Shown here piece after piece: positions 51,073 to 60,008 of a stretch of DNA of 64,000 nucleotides. The notes under the pieces are model-generated. The model was not told the DNA's origin. It saw only the letters and a program-made list of their open reading frames with translations, and searched no databases. The translations under genes were made by a program, and so were the position numbers. The DNA lies in the NCBI RefSeq assembly GCF_017573505.1, contig NZ_JAGEOJ010000001.1, forward strand, positions 186,001 through 250,000, given 5' to 3'. Numbering within the stretch: position 1 is the stretch's first letter; each line of letters begins with the position of its first letter. The stretch is from Actinomadura barringtoniae (GTDB lineage Bacteria; Actinomycetota; Actinomycetes; Streptosporangiales; Streptosporangiaceae).

Positions 51073-51420
51073 TCAGACCTTGGTCACGCAGCCGGAGACG
51101 ATCCAGCCCCGCTTCGAGCCGTAGGTGATGTTGTAGTACGTGGTGCCGGTGATCCCGCAGGCCGTGTAGGAGGGGCCGGTGCTGCGGGAGTTCAGGCAGG
51201 CCGTGTCGCCCTTGTAGAACAGGCCGAGCGACGTGCCGCCGATCGAGGCGCGGATGTTGATGTTCTCCTTGGCCTTCACGCTGCTGCTGCAGGCGAGAGG
51301 CGCCGCGGCCTGAGCCGAGGCCTGAGCCGACGCCGGGGTCGCCGCCTGGGCCGAGGCGACGCCGGGGAGGGCGACCACGGCCATGCTGATCGCGGGCACG
51401 AGCAGAGCCAGTCTCTTCAT
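51073..51420 (-). CDS. Small secreted SH3-like domain protein
   Basis: 115 residues. There is a signal peptide (1-25), an Ala/Gln-rich spacer (ASAQASAQAAA) and a bacterial SH3-like fold: VKAKENINIRASIGGTSLGLFYKGDTA and RGWIVSGCVTKV at the end. Four Cys in the mature part probably form two disulfides. Such proteins bind cell-wall material or act as small secreted effectors; no enzyme motif is present. Confidence 0.8.
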   Translation of the reverse strand: MKRLALLVPAISMAVVALPGVASAQAATPASAQASAQAAAPLACSSSVKAKENINIRASIGGTSLGLFYKGDTACLNSRSTGPSYTACGITGTTYYNITYGSKRGWIVSGCVTKV

Positions 51421-51570
51421 CTGGAGCTCCCTTCGGGGCGATGATCACCGGCACTGTAGGCAGAAAAGGATCTTGAAGGGAAGATCGACTTTTCGCCGGA
51501 GCGAACCTGGGAGCGTCCGGCGTCGTCGGTTGAGGGTGAACGTCGATCACCGACCGAGGAGTGCCCAGAG

Positions 51571-53181
51571 ATGAACGACGCGACCGCCATGCGCGAACGA
51601 GGGCTTGAGGCCCGGCGAAAGGGGGATCTGGCGGAGGCGGAACGCTGCTTCCAGGAGGCCTTCGAGGCAGGCGCGCCGCAGGCGGGCCATGACCTCGGCG
51701 ACCTGATGATCGACCGGGGCGACAAGACCAGGGCCGAGGAGTGGTACCGGCGCGCGGCCGACCAGGGCGTGGCCGACAGCGAGTTCGAGGTCGGGTACAC
51801 CGAGGCGTCGCGGGGCAACCTGGACCTGGCCGAGAGCTGGTACCGGCGGGCGGCCGAGCAGGGCCACGAGGGCGGCAGCCTCAACCTCGGCTCGCTCCTG
51901 CACAAGCGAGGCGACCTGGAGGAGGCCAAGCGGCACTTCATCCGGGCGTGGGAGGTCGGCTCCAACGCCATGGCCGCGTCGAACATCGGGCTGATCTTCG
52001 ACGACGAGGGCAAGGGCGACCTGGTCTCCGCGGCCGAGTGGTACGGCCGTGCCGCCGATCTCGGGAACGCCGGCGCCGCGTTCAACCTCGGGTTCGTCTG
52101 GGCGGACCGCGGCGAGCCGGACAAGCGCATGGAGGCGTGGAAGCAGGCCGCCGACCTGAAGCACCCGGAAGCCGCCTACGCGGTGGCCGACGTGCTCATG
52201 TCACAGGGAGAGGTCACGGAGGCCGTTCCGTGGCTGCGCAGGTCGGCCACGGAGGTGGGCAACCAGAAGGCCGCGCGCAAGCTCTCCCAGCTCTACACCT
52301 CCGAACGCATGGCCAGGTACTGGCGGGAGTTCCCGCAGGGCCCCACGTTCTACAGCCCCGAACTCCAGTCGTTCGCCAGCGAGGTCTCGGCCGCTTCGAT
52401 CCACCAGCAGGACGTCTTCAACGACGCCCACGGCAGCGCATACGTCGAATGGAACCTGGACGAGGCGACCGTGAACCTGGGCGGCCGCGAGTTCAGCGGG
52501 CTCACCGTCCTCGGCAGCTTCTCCAACCTCTCCGAGACCTGGCTGTGGGCCTGGGACAACCCCAGCTACGAGCAGGACCTGCCCTGCCTCACCGAGCTGC
52601 GGACGATCCGCGAGTTCGGTGAACGCCACCAGATCCCCGAGTTCATCATGGGCCAGTCCGACTACTCCCGGTTCAACTTCCCCTCGGGCGGCGCGTTCAC
52701 GATGGCCATCGCCGCCGCCACCCTGATCGGCGCGAAGGGCGTCATCTCCGTGACGGTCAACGACGGCAAGGGCCGCCTCGTCCTCGCCGTCAGCGACCCT
52801 GACCTGCCCACCTCCGAGTACGACGGCCCGGGCGCCGCCGAGCTGATCAGGCGGGCCGTCCTCGTCTGGCCGTACGAGCAGCGCCGCGTCGTCCACGGCT
52901 TCATGCGGCACCACGGTTTCGAGATCGAGATGACCCCCGCCACCTTCGTGGCCGTCTCCGCCGACGGCCACAGCGTCTCGGTCAGCTGCCCCCTCGAACG
53001 CGCCAAGGAGCACCCCGAGGTCGCCGCGATCCTCGGCCGCGACAACGCCGAGGTCAACGTCTCCCCCGCCCAGATCCGAGGCCGTCGCCCCGCCGGCCCC
53101 GAATCCGCCGACCCCCGGTCCGCCGAGCTCGTAGCCCTCTTCGACCTCGACGACCGCCTCCTCAACATCACCGGCGGCTGA
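51571..53181 (+). CDS. Sel1/TPR-repeat protein with C-terminal DUF6882-like domain
   Basis: 536 residues. The first 230 contain about six Sel1-like repeats (for example DLAESWYRRAAEQGHEGGSLNLGSLL). The second part, with YVEWNLDEATVNLGGREF, VLGSFSNLSETWLWAWDNPS and FPSGGAFTMAIAAATLIGAKGV, matches DUF6882-type proteins of unknown function. No export signal is present. A scaffold or regulatory role is likely. The ATG follows GAGGAGTGCCCAGAG. The gene ends before a strong terminator. Confidence 0.82.
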   Translation: MNDATAMRERGLEARRKGDLAEAERCFQEAFEAGAPQAGHDLGDLMIDRGDKTRAEEWYRRAADQGVADSEFEVGYTEASRGNLDLAESWYRRAAEQGHEGGSLNLGSLLHKRGDLEEAKRHFIRAWEVGSNAMAASNIGLIFDDEGKGDLVSAAEWYGRAADLGNAGAAFNLGFVWADRGEPDKRMEAWKQAADLKHPEAAYAVADVLMSQGEVTEAVPWLRRSATEVGNQKAARKLSQLYTSERMARYWREFPQGPTFYSPELQSFASEVSAASIHQQDVFNDAHGSAYVEWNLDEATVNLGGREFSGLTVLGSFSNLSETWLWAWDNPSYEQDLPCLTELRTIREFGERHQIPEFIMGQSDYSRFNFPSGGAFTMAIAAATLIGAKGVISVTVNDGKGRLVLAVSDPDLPTSEYDGPGAAELIRRAVLVWPYEQRRVVHGFMRHHGFEIEMTPATFVAVSADGHSVSVSCPLERAKEHPEVAAILGRDNAEVNVSPAQIRGRRPAGPESADPRSAELVALFDLDDRLLNITGG

Positions 53182-53199
53182 CCCCCGTTCACCACACAA

Positions 53200-53233
53200 A
53201 GTCCCCGCCTCCTTCCACGAAGAGGCGGGGACT
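53200..53233. terminator. Perfect 12-bp hairpin between convergent genes
   Basis: AGTCCCCGCCTC (53200-53211), a 10-nt loop, GAGGCGGGGACT (53222-53233). It lies between the Sel1-repeat gene and the convergent methyltransferase gene and can serve both. Confidence 0.85.
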
Positions 53234-53244
53234 CGCGGCTCGGG

Positions 53245-54045
53245 TCAGGGCTTGCGGCCTACGCCGCCGGTCATGAAGCGGACGTCGATGGTGCCGGCGT
53301 CCAGGACGGGGGTGTCGGGGCGCCACAGCGGGAGGGGCACGAGGCCCGGCTGCAGGATCTCCAGGCCGTCGAAGAAGGCGGCCAGCTCCGCGGGGGTGCG
53401 GACGCGGCCGGTGCCGAGCTGCTCCAGGAGCTGCTTCTCCAGCGCCACCGACTCGGGGGCGTCGCCCAGGCGGGTGAAGTTGGTGATGAAAAAGAACGAT
53501 CCACGGGGGGCCGCGTCGCGCAGGACCTTGACGATCTCGCCGGGGTTCTCGTCGTCGCCGAGGTGGTGCAGGATGCCGACGAGCATGATGCAGACCGGCT
53601 GGTCGAAGTCGATGAGCGCGCGGACCTCGGGGCGGGCCAGGAGTTCGCCGGGCTTGCGGATGTCGGCGGTGACCACGGTGGTGTTGGCGTTGTCGGCCAG
53701 GATCGCGCGGCCGTGCGCCAGCACGATCGGGTCGATGTCCACATAGACCACGTGGGCCTGCGGGTTGACCTCCTGGGCGACCTCGTGGGTGTTGCGCACG
53801 GTCGGCAGGCCCGACCCGAGGTCGAGGAACTGGGTGATCCCCTCCTCCTCCGCGAGGTAGCGGATGACCCGGTGCAGCATCGCGCGGTTGTGCAGGGCGA
53901 TCTCCCGCAGCTCCGGCATGATCGCGAGGCTGCCCTCGGCAACGGCACGGTCCACCGCGTAGTTGTCCTTGCCACCGAGCATCACGTCATAGACGCGCGC
54001 CGCCGTCGGAACATCGGTGGGAATCTGCGGGGAGGACTCAGCCAT
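53245..54045 (-). CDS. SAM-dependent methyltransferase, DUF574 family
   Basis: 266 residues. TAARVYDVMLGGKDNYAVDR is the family signature; the SAM motif is FLDLGSGLPT, with VVYVDIDPIVLAHGRAIL and VGILHHLGD. These proteins are numerous in actinomycetes and their substrates are unknown. The ATG at 54045 is used (GGAGGACTCAGCC upstream); an upstream start at 54081 is unlikely. It stands alone. Confidence 0.9.
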   Translation of the reverse strand: MAESSPQIPTDVPTAARVYDVMLGGKDNYAVDRAVAEGSLAIMPELREIALHNRAMLHRVIRYLAEEEGITQFLDLGSGLPTVRNTHEVAQEVNPQAHVVYVDIDPIVLAHGRAILADNANTTVVTADIRKPGELLARPEVRALIDFDQPVCIMLVGILHHLGDDENPGEIVKVLRDAAPRGSFFFITNFTRLGDAPESVALEKQLLEQLGTGRVRTPAELAAFFDGLEILQPGLVPLPLWRPDTPVLDAGTIDVRFMTGGVGRKP

Positions 54046-54264
54046 GTGCACCTCAAGGGTCAGGGAGGTTTTCACCCTCATCGTAGCTACGCATGGTCAT
54101 CACAAACATGAAAACCCTTATGTCACAAGGACATCGCGGGCCTTCTGCGGCCACAGCCGGACAGGGCGCGGACGTGGTCCGGGCGGCAACGCTCTGTGCT
54201 TTCACTGCGTCGAACCACGAGGATGCGCCATAAAGGGGGAACACCCGAAGCTCGTGGAGCCGCC

Positions 54265-55485
54265 ATGCCGCTCACGCCAGCGGACGTTCGGAACAAGCAG
54301 TTCAGCACGACCCGGATCCGGCCGGGATACGACGAGGACGAGGTCGACGCCTTCCTCGACGAGGTCGAGGCCGAGATCGCTCGGTTGATGCGGGAGAACG
54401 AGGAGCTGCGCTCCAGGCTCGGGGAGAGCGTGCGGGGCCCGACGCCCGCGATGGCGGCTCCGTCCGTCGAGCTGCCGCCGCCTCCCGCCACGGACGAGCC
54501 GGCGGGGCACCGTAAGCCCGAGGCCGCCCAGCCGCCTGGCGCGTTCGATGACGACATCTGGGCGGGGTCGGCCTTCGATCCGCCACAGCCCGCGGATCCG
54601 CCCGGCGGCTGGTTCGGGCGCGACCCGGCATCCGGCACCTCGATCGCACCGCAGGCGGGCGGCGGGCCGACCGGCATCGGCGGCTCTCCCACGCGGGCCT
54701 ACAGTCCACCGCCTTCGACCTACTCGCGGCCGACCGCGCCGACGGTGTTCCCGCGTTCGACCCCAGCGCCGGGCTTTCCCTGGATCGGCGATCAGCGCAC
54801 GCCGGTGCGCTATCCGCAGACGCTCCCGTCGCCGCGCGGCGCGTACTCGCCCGTTGAACCGATTCCGGCCCACCCCACCGCCGAGCCGTACGCTCCGGCG
54901 GCGATGTCCCGCCTCTCCGGCACGAGGCGCGTACGGCGGACACCGGAGGAGTCGACCGAGACGTACGCCGACGGGGCCGTGCGGGTGATCAGGTTCAACG
55001 AGACCGAACGGCTGCTGTTCGACGACGGCGAGGGCGGCCAGGTCCTCAACTGGACCACGGCGCTGCCGCCGAGCACCGCCGGTCTGCTCGCGCTCGAGCT
55101 CACCGGGATCGACGACACCGGCGAGGCGAGCATCTGCGTGTCGGGCGAGACCGGCGACATCAGCCCCGCGCTGATCTCCTCGCTGATCGGCTCCCAGGGC
55201 GGCGCGTTCGACGAGACGTGCGAGTTCTTCCGCATCGACTTCGACGGCCAGAGCATCGCCTACCAGCGTTTCGCCCAGGAGAACGGGCCGCCGACCGGCT
55301 ACCTGGGCATCGCGGCCGACCGGCTGAGCCTCCCGCTCGCCGCGGCGCTGATCGTCCAGTCGGGCACGCCGCAGGTGCTCGAAGCCATCCTCGACCTCGG
55401 CGGCTACCGGCTGCTCGACCGGCTGGACCGGCTCCTGGCGGTCGAGGCTCCGGCGAACGAAGGGACCACAGATGGGCAGTCGTGA
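54265..55485 (+). CDS. DivIVA-domain protein with long Pro-rich linker
   Basis: 406 residues. It begins [20 protein letters not shown] and continues [18 protein letters not shown], the DivIVA/Wag31 membrane-curvature-sensing N-domain with a short coiled coil (about 30-55). About 150 residues of Pro/Ala/Gly-rich linker follow, then a folded C-terminal domain (from [20 protein letters not shown] to the end) that I do not recognise. It is shorter in coiled coil than Wag31, so it is a DivIVA-like adaptor and not the growth-pole organiser. It overlaps the next gene by 14 bp. Confidence 0.85.
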   Translation: MPLTPADVRNKQFSTTRIRPGYDEDEVDAFLDEVEAEIARLMRENEELRSRLGESVRGPTPAMAAPSVELPPPPATDEPAGHRKPEAAQPPGAFDDDIWAGSAFDPPQPADPPGGWFGRDPASGTSIAPQAGGGPTGIGGSPTRAYSPPPSTYSRPTAPTVFPRSTPAPGFPWIGDQRTPVRYPQTLPSPRGAYSPVEPIPAHPTAEPYAPAAMSRLSGTRRVRRTPEESTETYADGAVRVIRFNETERLLFDDGEGGQVLNWTTALPPSTAGLLALELTGIDDTGEASICVSGETGDISPALISSLIGSQGGAFDETCEFFRIDFDGQSIAYQRFAQENGPPTGYLGIAADRLSLPLAAALIVQSGTPQVLEAILDLGGYRLLDRLDRLLAVEAPANEGTTDGQS

Positions 55486-55900
55486 CCGCAAGTGCTATGA
55501 CCGCGCGACCGCCCTGCCCGGCGGGCTGACGGTCGAGTCGGTCATCGAGTCCGACGCCGGAGCCTGCACGGTGGACGCGACGCGGGAGGCCCGCCACCGG
55601 CTCGTCGTGCGCAACCGCACGCTCTTCCGGTTCACGATCGAGATGGAGGCGACCTGCGAGACGGCCGGCCTCAAGTACGCCTCCGGCGACACCCGCTGGG
55701 CGGAGACGATGGAGGTGGCGGTGCGGCGGTCGAGCGGCCGGGCCGGTGAACGCGTCCGCGAGACGGGCCTGTCCAGCGTGACGGCGGCGCCGGACGAGTC
55801 GATCAAGGTCGAGGTGGTCTGCTCGCCGCTGGGCCACTCCGGCGTGTGCAACGCCTCCCTGCACCTCCAGGTCGACACCACCGCCGGGACCGGTCTGTGA
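55472..55900 (+). CDS. Hypothetical protein of the DivIVA-like operon
   Basis: 142 residues without a signal peptide or membrane helix. The order is beta-rich ([47 protein letters not shown]) and contains six Cys, suggesting an immunoglobulin-like or metal-binding fold. I do not recognise it. It starts inside the 3' end of the DivIVA-like gene and its stop overlaps the GTG of the next gene, so all three are co-translated. Confidence 0.75.
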   Translation: MGSRDRKCYDRATALPGGLTVESVIESDAGACTVDATREARHRLVVRNRTLFRFTIEMEATCETAGLKYASGDTRWAETMEVAVRRSSGRAGERVRETGLSSVTAAPDESIKVEVVCSPLGHSGVCNASLHLQVDTTAGTGL

Positions 55901-56358
55901 AGACGTTCGGCCTGATCATGCCGTTCGCCGCCGCGATCCTGCTCTACCTCGCCTCGCCCTACATCGCTCAGCAGGCCAAGCGCGTCCTCGTCGGCCAGAT
56001 CGCAGAGAGCCGGGTGCGCAGCCGGCCGCCTCGGCATCCCGAGGACACGCCCTACTACCTCGCGGTGCCGGCGATCGAGGACTACGTCGAGTACGCCGCC
56101 GACTTCGTCCAGGTGGCCTCGGCGGCGCTGCTGCCCATCGTCGGGGCGGTGTTCTCGCTCACGCAGGGCGCCGACCCGATGTTCCCGCTGGGCTTCCTGA
56201 CCATCGTCGCGGTGCTGTCCATCGGCCTGATCGCCTGGGTCGCGAGCCAGGACGCCGCCGTGTACGTCTCGCGGAAGTGGTTCGGCTACTCGGTGGTGTC
56301 GCTCGTCGGCATGGCGATGAACGTCGTCGGCCTCGTCATGGTCGCCGTGCCGATGTGA
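55897..56358 (+). CDS. Small membrane protein of the DivIVA-like operon
   Basis: 153 residues. There is one N-terminal hydrophobic helix (about 4-22), a basic segment (QAKRVLVGQIAESRVRSRPPRH), then three helices from about 68 to 150. The GTG at 55897 overlaps the previous stop (GTGA). Function is unknown; with a DivIVA-domain partner it may be a polar or septal membrane component. Confidence 0.78.
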   Translation: MKTFGLIMPFAAAILLYLASPYIAQQAKRVLVGQIAESRVRSRPPRHPEDTPYYLAVPAIEDYVEYAADFVQVASAALLPIVGAVFSLTQGADPMFPLGFLTIVAVLSIGLIAWVASQDAAVYVSRKWFGYSVVSLVGMAMNVVGLVMVAVPM

Positions 56359-56360
56359 CC

Positions 56361-56425
56361 GGGGTCAGTGCCGATGGGACCGAGGTCAGCGCCGATGGGA
56401 CCGAGGTCAGTGCCGATGTGACCCG
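56361..56425. repeat. Three tandem copies of a 21-bp unit
   Basis: GGTCAG(T/C)GCCGATG(G/T)GACC repeats with a 21-bp period between the membrane-protein stop and the end of the convergent lexA-like gene, and the 3' end of the membrane-protein gene carries a related copy. The repeat probably arose by slippage from that coding end. Confidence 0.7.
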
Positions 56426-56428
56426 GGG

Positions 56429-57088
56429 TCAGAGGCTGCGCAGAACCGAGACGACCACGCCGAGGATGACGGCCTCGTCGCCGTCGATGACGTCGTAGGC
56501 GGGGTTGCGGGGTTCGAGGTGAACGTGGCCGTTGCGGCGCTGGTAGACCTTGACGGTCGCCTCCTCGTCGATCATCGCGGCGACGATCTGGCCCGAGTGC
56601 GCCTCGGGCTGCTGGCGGATCACGACGATGTCGCCGTCGCAGATCGCGGCGTTCACCATCGAGTCGCCGCGCACGCGGAGGCCGAAGACGGTGCCTCGGC
56701 CGGTAAGGCCGCGGGGCAGCGACAGAACGTCGTCCACGTGCTCTTCGGCCGCGATGGGCACGCCCGCGGCGATGTGACCGACCACGGGCAGGGCCACCGA
56801 CTCGTCGGTGTTCTGCGCCGGCGTCTCCTGCAGGAACATCCGCACGTCGATCGGCCGGGACACCGCGGGCGAGCGGCGCAGGAAGCCCTTGTCCTCCAGG
56901 CTCGCCAGGTGCCGTGAGACCGAGGACGAGGAGCGCAGGCCCACGGCGTCGCCGATCTGGCGGGTGCTCGGCGGGTAGCCGTACCTGTTCACCCAGTCCC
57001 GGATCGTGACCAGGATCCGCTGCTGGCGCGGCGGCAGGGTTGAGGTGTCCAGGCCTTCGAACGCTTCAAGATCATCGTACGTGGTCAC
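56429..57088 (-). CDS. LexA-like repressor
   Basis: 219 residues. A winged helix-turn-helix (residues 17-80: PPRQQRILVTIRDWVNRYGYPPSTRQIGDAVGLRSSSSVSRHL) is followed by a self-cleavage peptidase domain: cleavage-site-like VGHIAAGVPIA, the nucleophile Ser in VRGDSMVNAAI and Lys in EATVKVYQ. It diverges from the usual actinomycete LexA (shorter, different N-terminus), so it may be a second copy controlling a subset of genes. A GTG at 57088 begins VTTYDDLEAFEG. I see no classical SOS box directly upstream. It is divergent from the esterase-like gene at 57171. Confidence 0.88.
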   Translation of the reverse strand: MTTYDDLEAFEGLDTSTLPPRQQRILVTIRDWVNRYGYPPSTRQIGDAVGLRSSSSVSRHLASLEDKGFLRRSPAVSRPIDVRMFLQETPAQNTDESVALPVVGHIAAGVPIAAEEHVDDVLSLPRGLTGRGTVFGLRVRGDSMVNAAICDGDIVVIRQQPEAHSGQIVAAMIDEEATVKVYQRRNGHVHLEPRNPAYDVIDGDEAVILGVVVSVLRSL

Positions 57089-57170
57089 CCGCGTAAGTCT
57101 AGGGCGCCCGTGCGATGACCGCGGCTGCCAGGAAACGCGGGCGTTATCCCGCGTTCTGCAACTTCTCCCT

Positions 57171-58286
57171 ATGGACGAGACACGGGTTGGAAAGCGGGTG
57201 TTGTGGGGCTGGGGACTCGCCGCCCTGGTCATCGCGGTGTTGCTGGTGATCGGAGGAACTCTTGCGTTCAGAGGCGGCGGAGCCGGTGCGGTGGCGTCGC
57301 CCTCGGTGAACGTCACCGTCGCCACGCACAAGTGGAAGCAGGTCGTGCCCGGGGGCGACTGCAAATGCGCCAACGGCAGCGCGTTCTCCTTCTGGGAACG
57401 GCAGGCCGATCCCACGAAAGTGGTGCTGTTCCTGGACGGCGGCGGAGTGTGCTGGGACGCGGCCATGTGCAAGTTCGTCAGCACCGACAGCGAGGGTGAG
57501 AACGACCTCTACAACTGGGACGGCAGGGCGGGCGAGGATCCGGGATCGCAGACCGGCTTCTTCGATCTGGGACGGCCCGACAACCCGTTCAGCGGCTACT
57601 CGATCCTCTATGCGAGCGGTTGTACCGGCGACGCGTTCCTGGGGAACGCAGCGCAGAAGCTGTCGCCGACGTTGACCGTCCAGCATCGCGGCTATGTGAA
57701 CGGGACGGCGGCGCTGGATCATCTCGTTCGGCAGTATCCGCATGCCGTCCAGGTCGTCGTCATCGGCAAGACCGCCGGGTCCATCTCAGCGCCGATCTAC
57801 GGAGGGCTGGTCGCCGAGAGGCTTCCGCATGCCAAGGTCACGGTTTTCGGCGCCCAGTCCGGTGCCTGGCCCGACAACCCGGATTTCAACGCCAAGGTGC
57901 TCGGCAAGGCGTGGGGCGCTTACGCCGCGATGCCTCGGTGGGCGGTCGGCGGGATGGCGGTTCGCGACTGGGGAATTCCGCGGTTGTCGATCCAGGCCGG
58001 ACGGCATGCGCCCAATATCGTGCTGGCCCGCTTCGACTATGCCTTCGACCCGGCCGCGTCTCGGGAAGTGACCCGATGGATGCGGAAGGACTCTCTCGCG
58101 GTCATCAAGGAGAACGAGGCGGCGATCGAGGCGGCCGGGGTGAACGTGCACGGCTACACGGCGCCCGGCAAGCGGCACGGCCTGTTCGAGTTCCAGACGT
58201 TCTATGACCTCGACGTCGGGGGCGTGAAGCTCGTCGACTGGCTCAGGCAGCTGATCTCCGGAACGGCGCCCGGCGACGTTCGGTGA
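57171..58286 (+). CDS. Membrane-anchored pectinacetylesterase-like protein with altered active site
   Basis: 371 residues. An N-terminal transmembrane anchor (about 12-33) precedes an extracytoplasmic alpha/beta-hydrolase domain of the pectinacetylesterase/Notum family (KVVLFLDGGGVCWDAAMC, SGYSILYASGCTGDAFLG, YVNGTAALDHLV). Where the family has GxSAG with a Ser nucleophile this protein has GKTAGS, and the expected acidic residue in the DGSG region reads AQSG; a His remains in PGKRHGLFEF. It may be inactive or use Thr. The ATG at 57171 is close to the divergent lexA-like start (82 bp). Confidence 0.8.
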   Translation: MDETRVGKRVLWGWGLAALVIAVLLVIGGTLAFRGGGAGAVASPSVNVTVATHKWKQVVPGGDCKCANGSAFSFWERQADPTKVVLFLDGGGVCWDAAMCKFVSTDSEGENDLYNWDGRAGEDPGSQTGFFDLGRPDNPFSGYSILYASGCTGDAFLGNAAQKLSPTLTVQHRGYVNGTAALDHLVRQYPHAVQVVVIGKTAGSISAPIYGGLVAERLPHAKVTVFGAQSGAWPDNPDFNAKVLGKAWGAYAAMPRWAVGGMAVRDWGIPRLSIQAGRHAPNIVLARFDYAFDPAASREVTRWMRKDSLAVIKENEAAIEAAGVNVHGYTAPGKRHGLFEFQTFYDLDVGGVKLVDWLRQLISGTAPGDVR

Positions 58287-58312
58287 GGTGGAGCGCTTCC
58301 ACGGCGAGGAGG

Positions 58313-58423
58313 GTGAGGGCGATCGTCGCGGTGACCGTTCTGGTGGCGACGTGCGCCCTCCTGTGGCGCCTGGACCGCACACCGGTAGGAGCGCTCACGA
58401 CGCTCACCCCCGCCATCGCCTGA
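58313..58423 (+). CDS. Possible 36-residue membrane peptide
   Basis: A GTG right after GGCGAGGAGG opens a frame reading VRAIVAVTVLVATCALLW then a polar tail to a TGA. One hydrophobic helix is predicted. The spacing from the ribosome site is tight and the gap here is short (58287-58446), so this may be chance; no homologue is recognised. Confidence 0.3.
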   Translation: MRAIVAVTVLVATCALLWRLDRTPVGALTTLTPAIA

Positions 58424-58446
58424 ACGAGCGGCGAGCGGGCGGACGG

Positions 58447-59046
58447 CTAGCGGGCGCGGTCGTAGACCACGGCCATCTCGCCCAGCACGCCGGTCTCCTG
58501 GTAGGCGAGCGTCCACTTCGTCGCGGGCAGGCCGTCGTCGAACAGGCGCTGCCCGCCGCCGGTGATCTCGGGAACGATCATGAGGTAGAGGCGGTCGAGC
58601 AGGTCGGCGGCCAGCAGCGGCTTGATGATGCTGGCGCTGCTGTTGACGAGGATGTCACCCTCACCGCCGGCCTTGAGGTCGGCGACGACGTTGGCGACCG
58701 GGCCGTTCACCAGCCGGGCGCGTTCCCACGGCGCCTCGGTCAGGGTGGTCGAGAAGATCACCTTCTCGCTGTCGACGAGCCACGTGGCGTAGCCGCGGTC
58801 GCGCGGGTCGGCGCTCTCGTCGGCGGCGACGGACGGCCAGAAGCCGAGGAAGCCCTCGGCGTTGACGCGGCCGAGCACGGCCGTCGTCGCGTGCTCCCAC
58901 ATGCGGCTCATCTGGTCGCGCGCGACGTCGCCGGTCACGTACGGGATGAACGCGCCGAAGTCACCGGGCCCGCCGGGGCCGTTGTAGTGCCCGTCGAGGC
59001 TGAGGGTCAGGTTGGCGGTGACCGCACGGCCGGTCGTGGTGGTCAT
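58447..59046 (-). CDS. Dihydrofolate reductase-like (RibD) protein
   Basis: 199 residues of the RibD/DHFR-like family: TANLTLSLDGHYNGPGG, TTAVLGRVNAEGFLGFW, DILVNSSASIIKPLLAADLLDRLYLMIVPEITGGGQRLF. It is NADPH-dependent by family; substrate unknown. The ATG at 59046 overlaps the ArsR-AHSA1 stop (ATGA), a pairing common in actinomycetes. Confidence 0.85.
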   Translation of the reverse strand: MTTTTGRAVTANLTLSLDGHYNGPGGPGDFGAFIPYVTGDVARDQMSRMWEHATTAVLGRVNAEGFLGFWPSVAADESADPRDRGYATWLVDSEKVIFSTTLTEAPWERARLVNGPVANVVADLKAGGEGDILVNSSASIIKPLLAADLLDRLYLMIVPEITGGGQRLFDDGLPATKWTLAYQETGVLGEMAVVYDRAR

Positions 59047-59873
59047 GTCGAGCTCCTCATGCCGGCGGCGATCACGGCCGCGAGCTTGTCCAGGGTCTGG
59101 CCGAAGCCGATCTCGATGCCCGCGATGAGGTCGGCGGAGCCGACCGTGCTGTCGGTGATCCGCAGCTGGACGTCGAGGTCGGTGCCGGTGCGGGTGGGGT
59201 GCAGGGTCATGTCGACGTGGGAGGTGAACGCGACGCCGCCGCCGGGCAGCAGCGGGGAGGAACGGTAGGCGAGCCGTTCGCCGGGGCGGACGTCGACGAC
59301 GACCCCCTCGGCGCGCCCGGCGACCTGGTCGGAGCCGTCGAAGTCCTCGACGTCGCGGTACTCCAGGACGACCCGCCCGCCCGGCCGCGCGTCGAAGACG
59401 AGCTCGGAGACGCGCAGCTCGTCGGGCGTCCACCAGCGGGCGAGCAGCGCGGGCTCGGTCAGGTGGCGCCAGATCAGCTCGACGCCCCCGGCCAGCGGCC
59501 TGCGGAAGTTGAACGTGCGGCCGTCGGCCCAGCCCGTCCGGTCCGCCGCGAGCCGCTCCGCCTGGACACTGAGACCGTGGCGTTCGTAGGTCTCGCGTGA
59601 GCCGCCGAGGCGTTCGGCGGCGTCGGCGAGGCGGGCGAGTTCGGCCGCCAGGTCGCGCAGCGGCTCGGGCCGGAGCGCGTAGACGCGGCGCTGGCCGATC
59701 CGCTCGGAGGTGACGACGCCGGCGCGCTCCAAAGTCTGCAGGTGCTTGGTCGTCTGCGGCTGGCGCGCTCCCGCGAGCCGGGCGAGGACGCCGACCGGCC
59801 GTGGCCGTTCGGCCAGCAGGTTCACCAGCCGCCAGCGGGCCGGGTCGCTCAGCGCGACCAGAAGTGCGTCCAT
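59043..59873 (-). CDS. ArsR-type regulator fused to an AHSA1/SRPBCC domain
   Basis: 276 residues. The N-terminal winged helix-turn-helix (1-80: [39 protein letters not shown]) lacks metal-binding Cys. The C-terminal half (about 110-270) is an AHSA1-type START fold ([45 protein letters not shown]), expected to bind a hydrophobic ligand. The fusion suggests direct ligand control of DNA binding. It is the first gene of a two-gene operon with the reductase. Confidence 0.88.
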   Translation of the reverse strand: MDALLVALSDPARWRLVNLLAERPRPVGVLARLAGARQPQTTKHLQTLERAGVVTSERIGQRRVYALRPEPLRDLAAELARLADAAERLGGSRETYERHGLSVQAERLAADRTGWADGRTFNFRRPLAGGVELIWRHLTEPALLARWWTPDELRVSELVFDARPGGRVVLEYRDVEDFDGSDQVAGRAEGVVVDVRPGERLAYRSSPLLPGGGVAFTSHVDMTLHPTRTGTDLDVQLRITDSTVGSADLIAGIEIGFGQTLDKLAAVIAAGMRSST

Positions 59874-59882
59874 GCCAGCAAT

Positions 59883-59900
59883 TATTCGTTACAAAGAATA
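59883..59900. promoter_or_regulatory. TATTC-N8-GAATA dyad upstream of the ArsR-AHSA1 gene
   Basis: A perfect 5-bp-arm dyad begins 10 bp before the regulator start in an unusually AT-rich stretch (59877-59925), with another GAATATTCG half overlapping. This is a probable promoter/operator for autoregulation. Confidence 0.5.
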
Positions 59901-60008
59901 TTCGTGTCAAGGAATAGTTTGAGATCCCACGCTCGACCGGCACTACTTGATCAAATGCGGGTAGGTAGACCGGACGCACGTGTGCCGGGAGACGATCGGG
60001 GGATCAAC

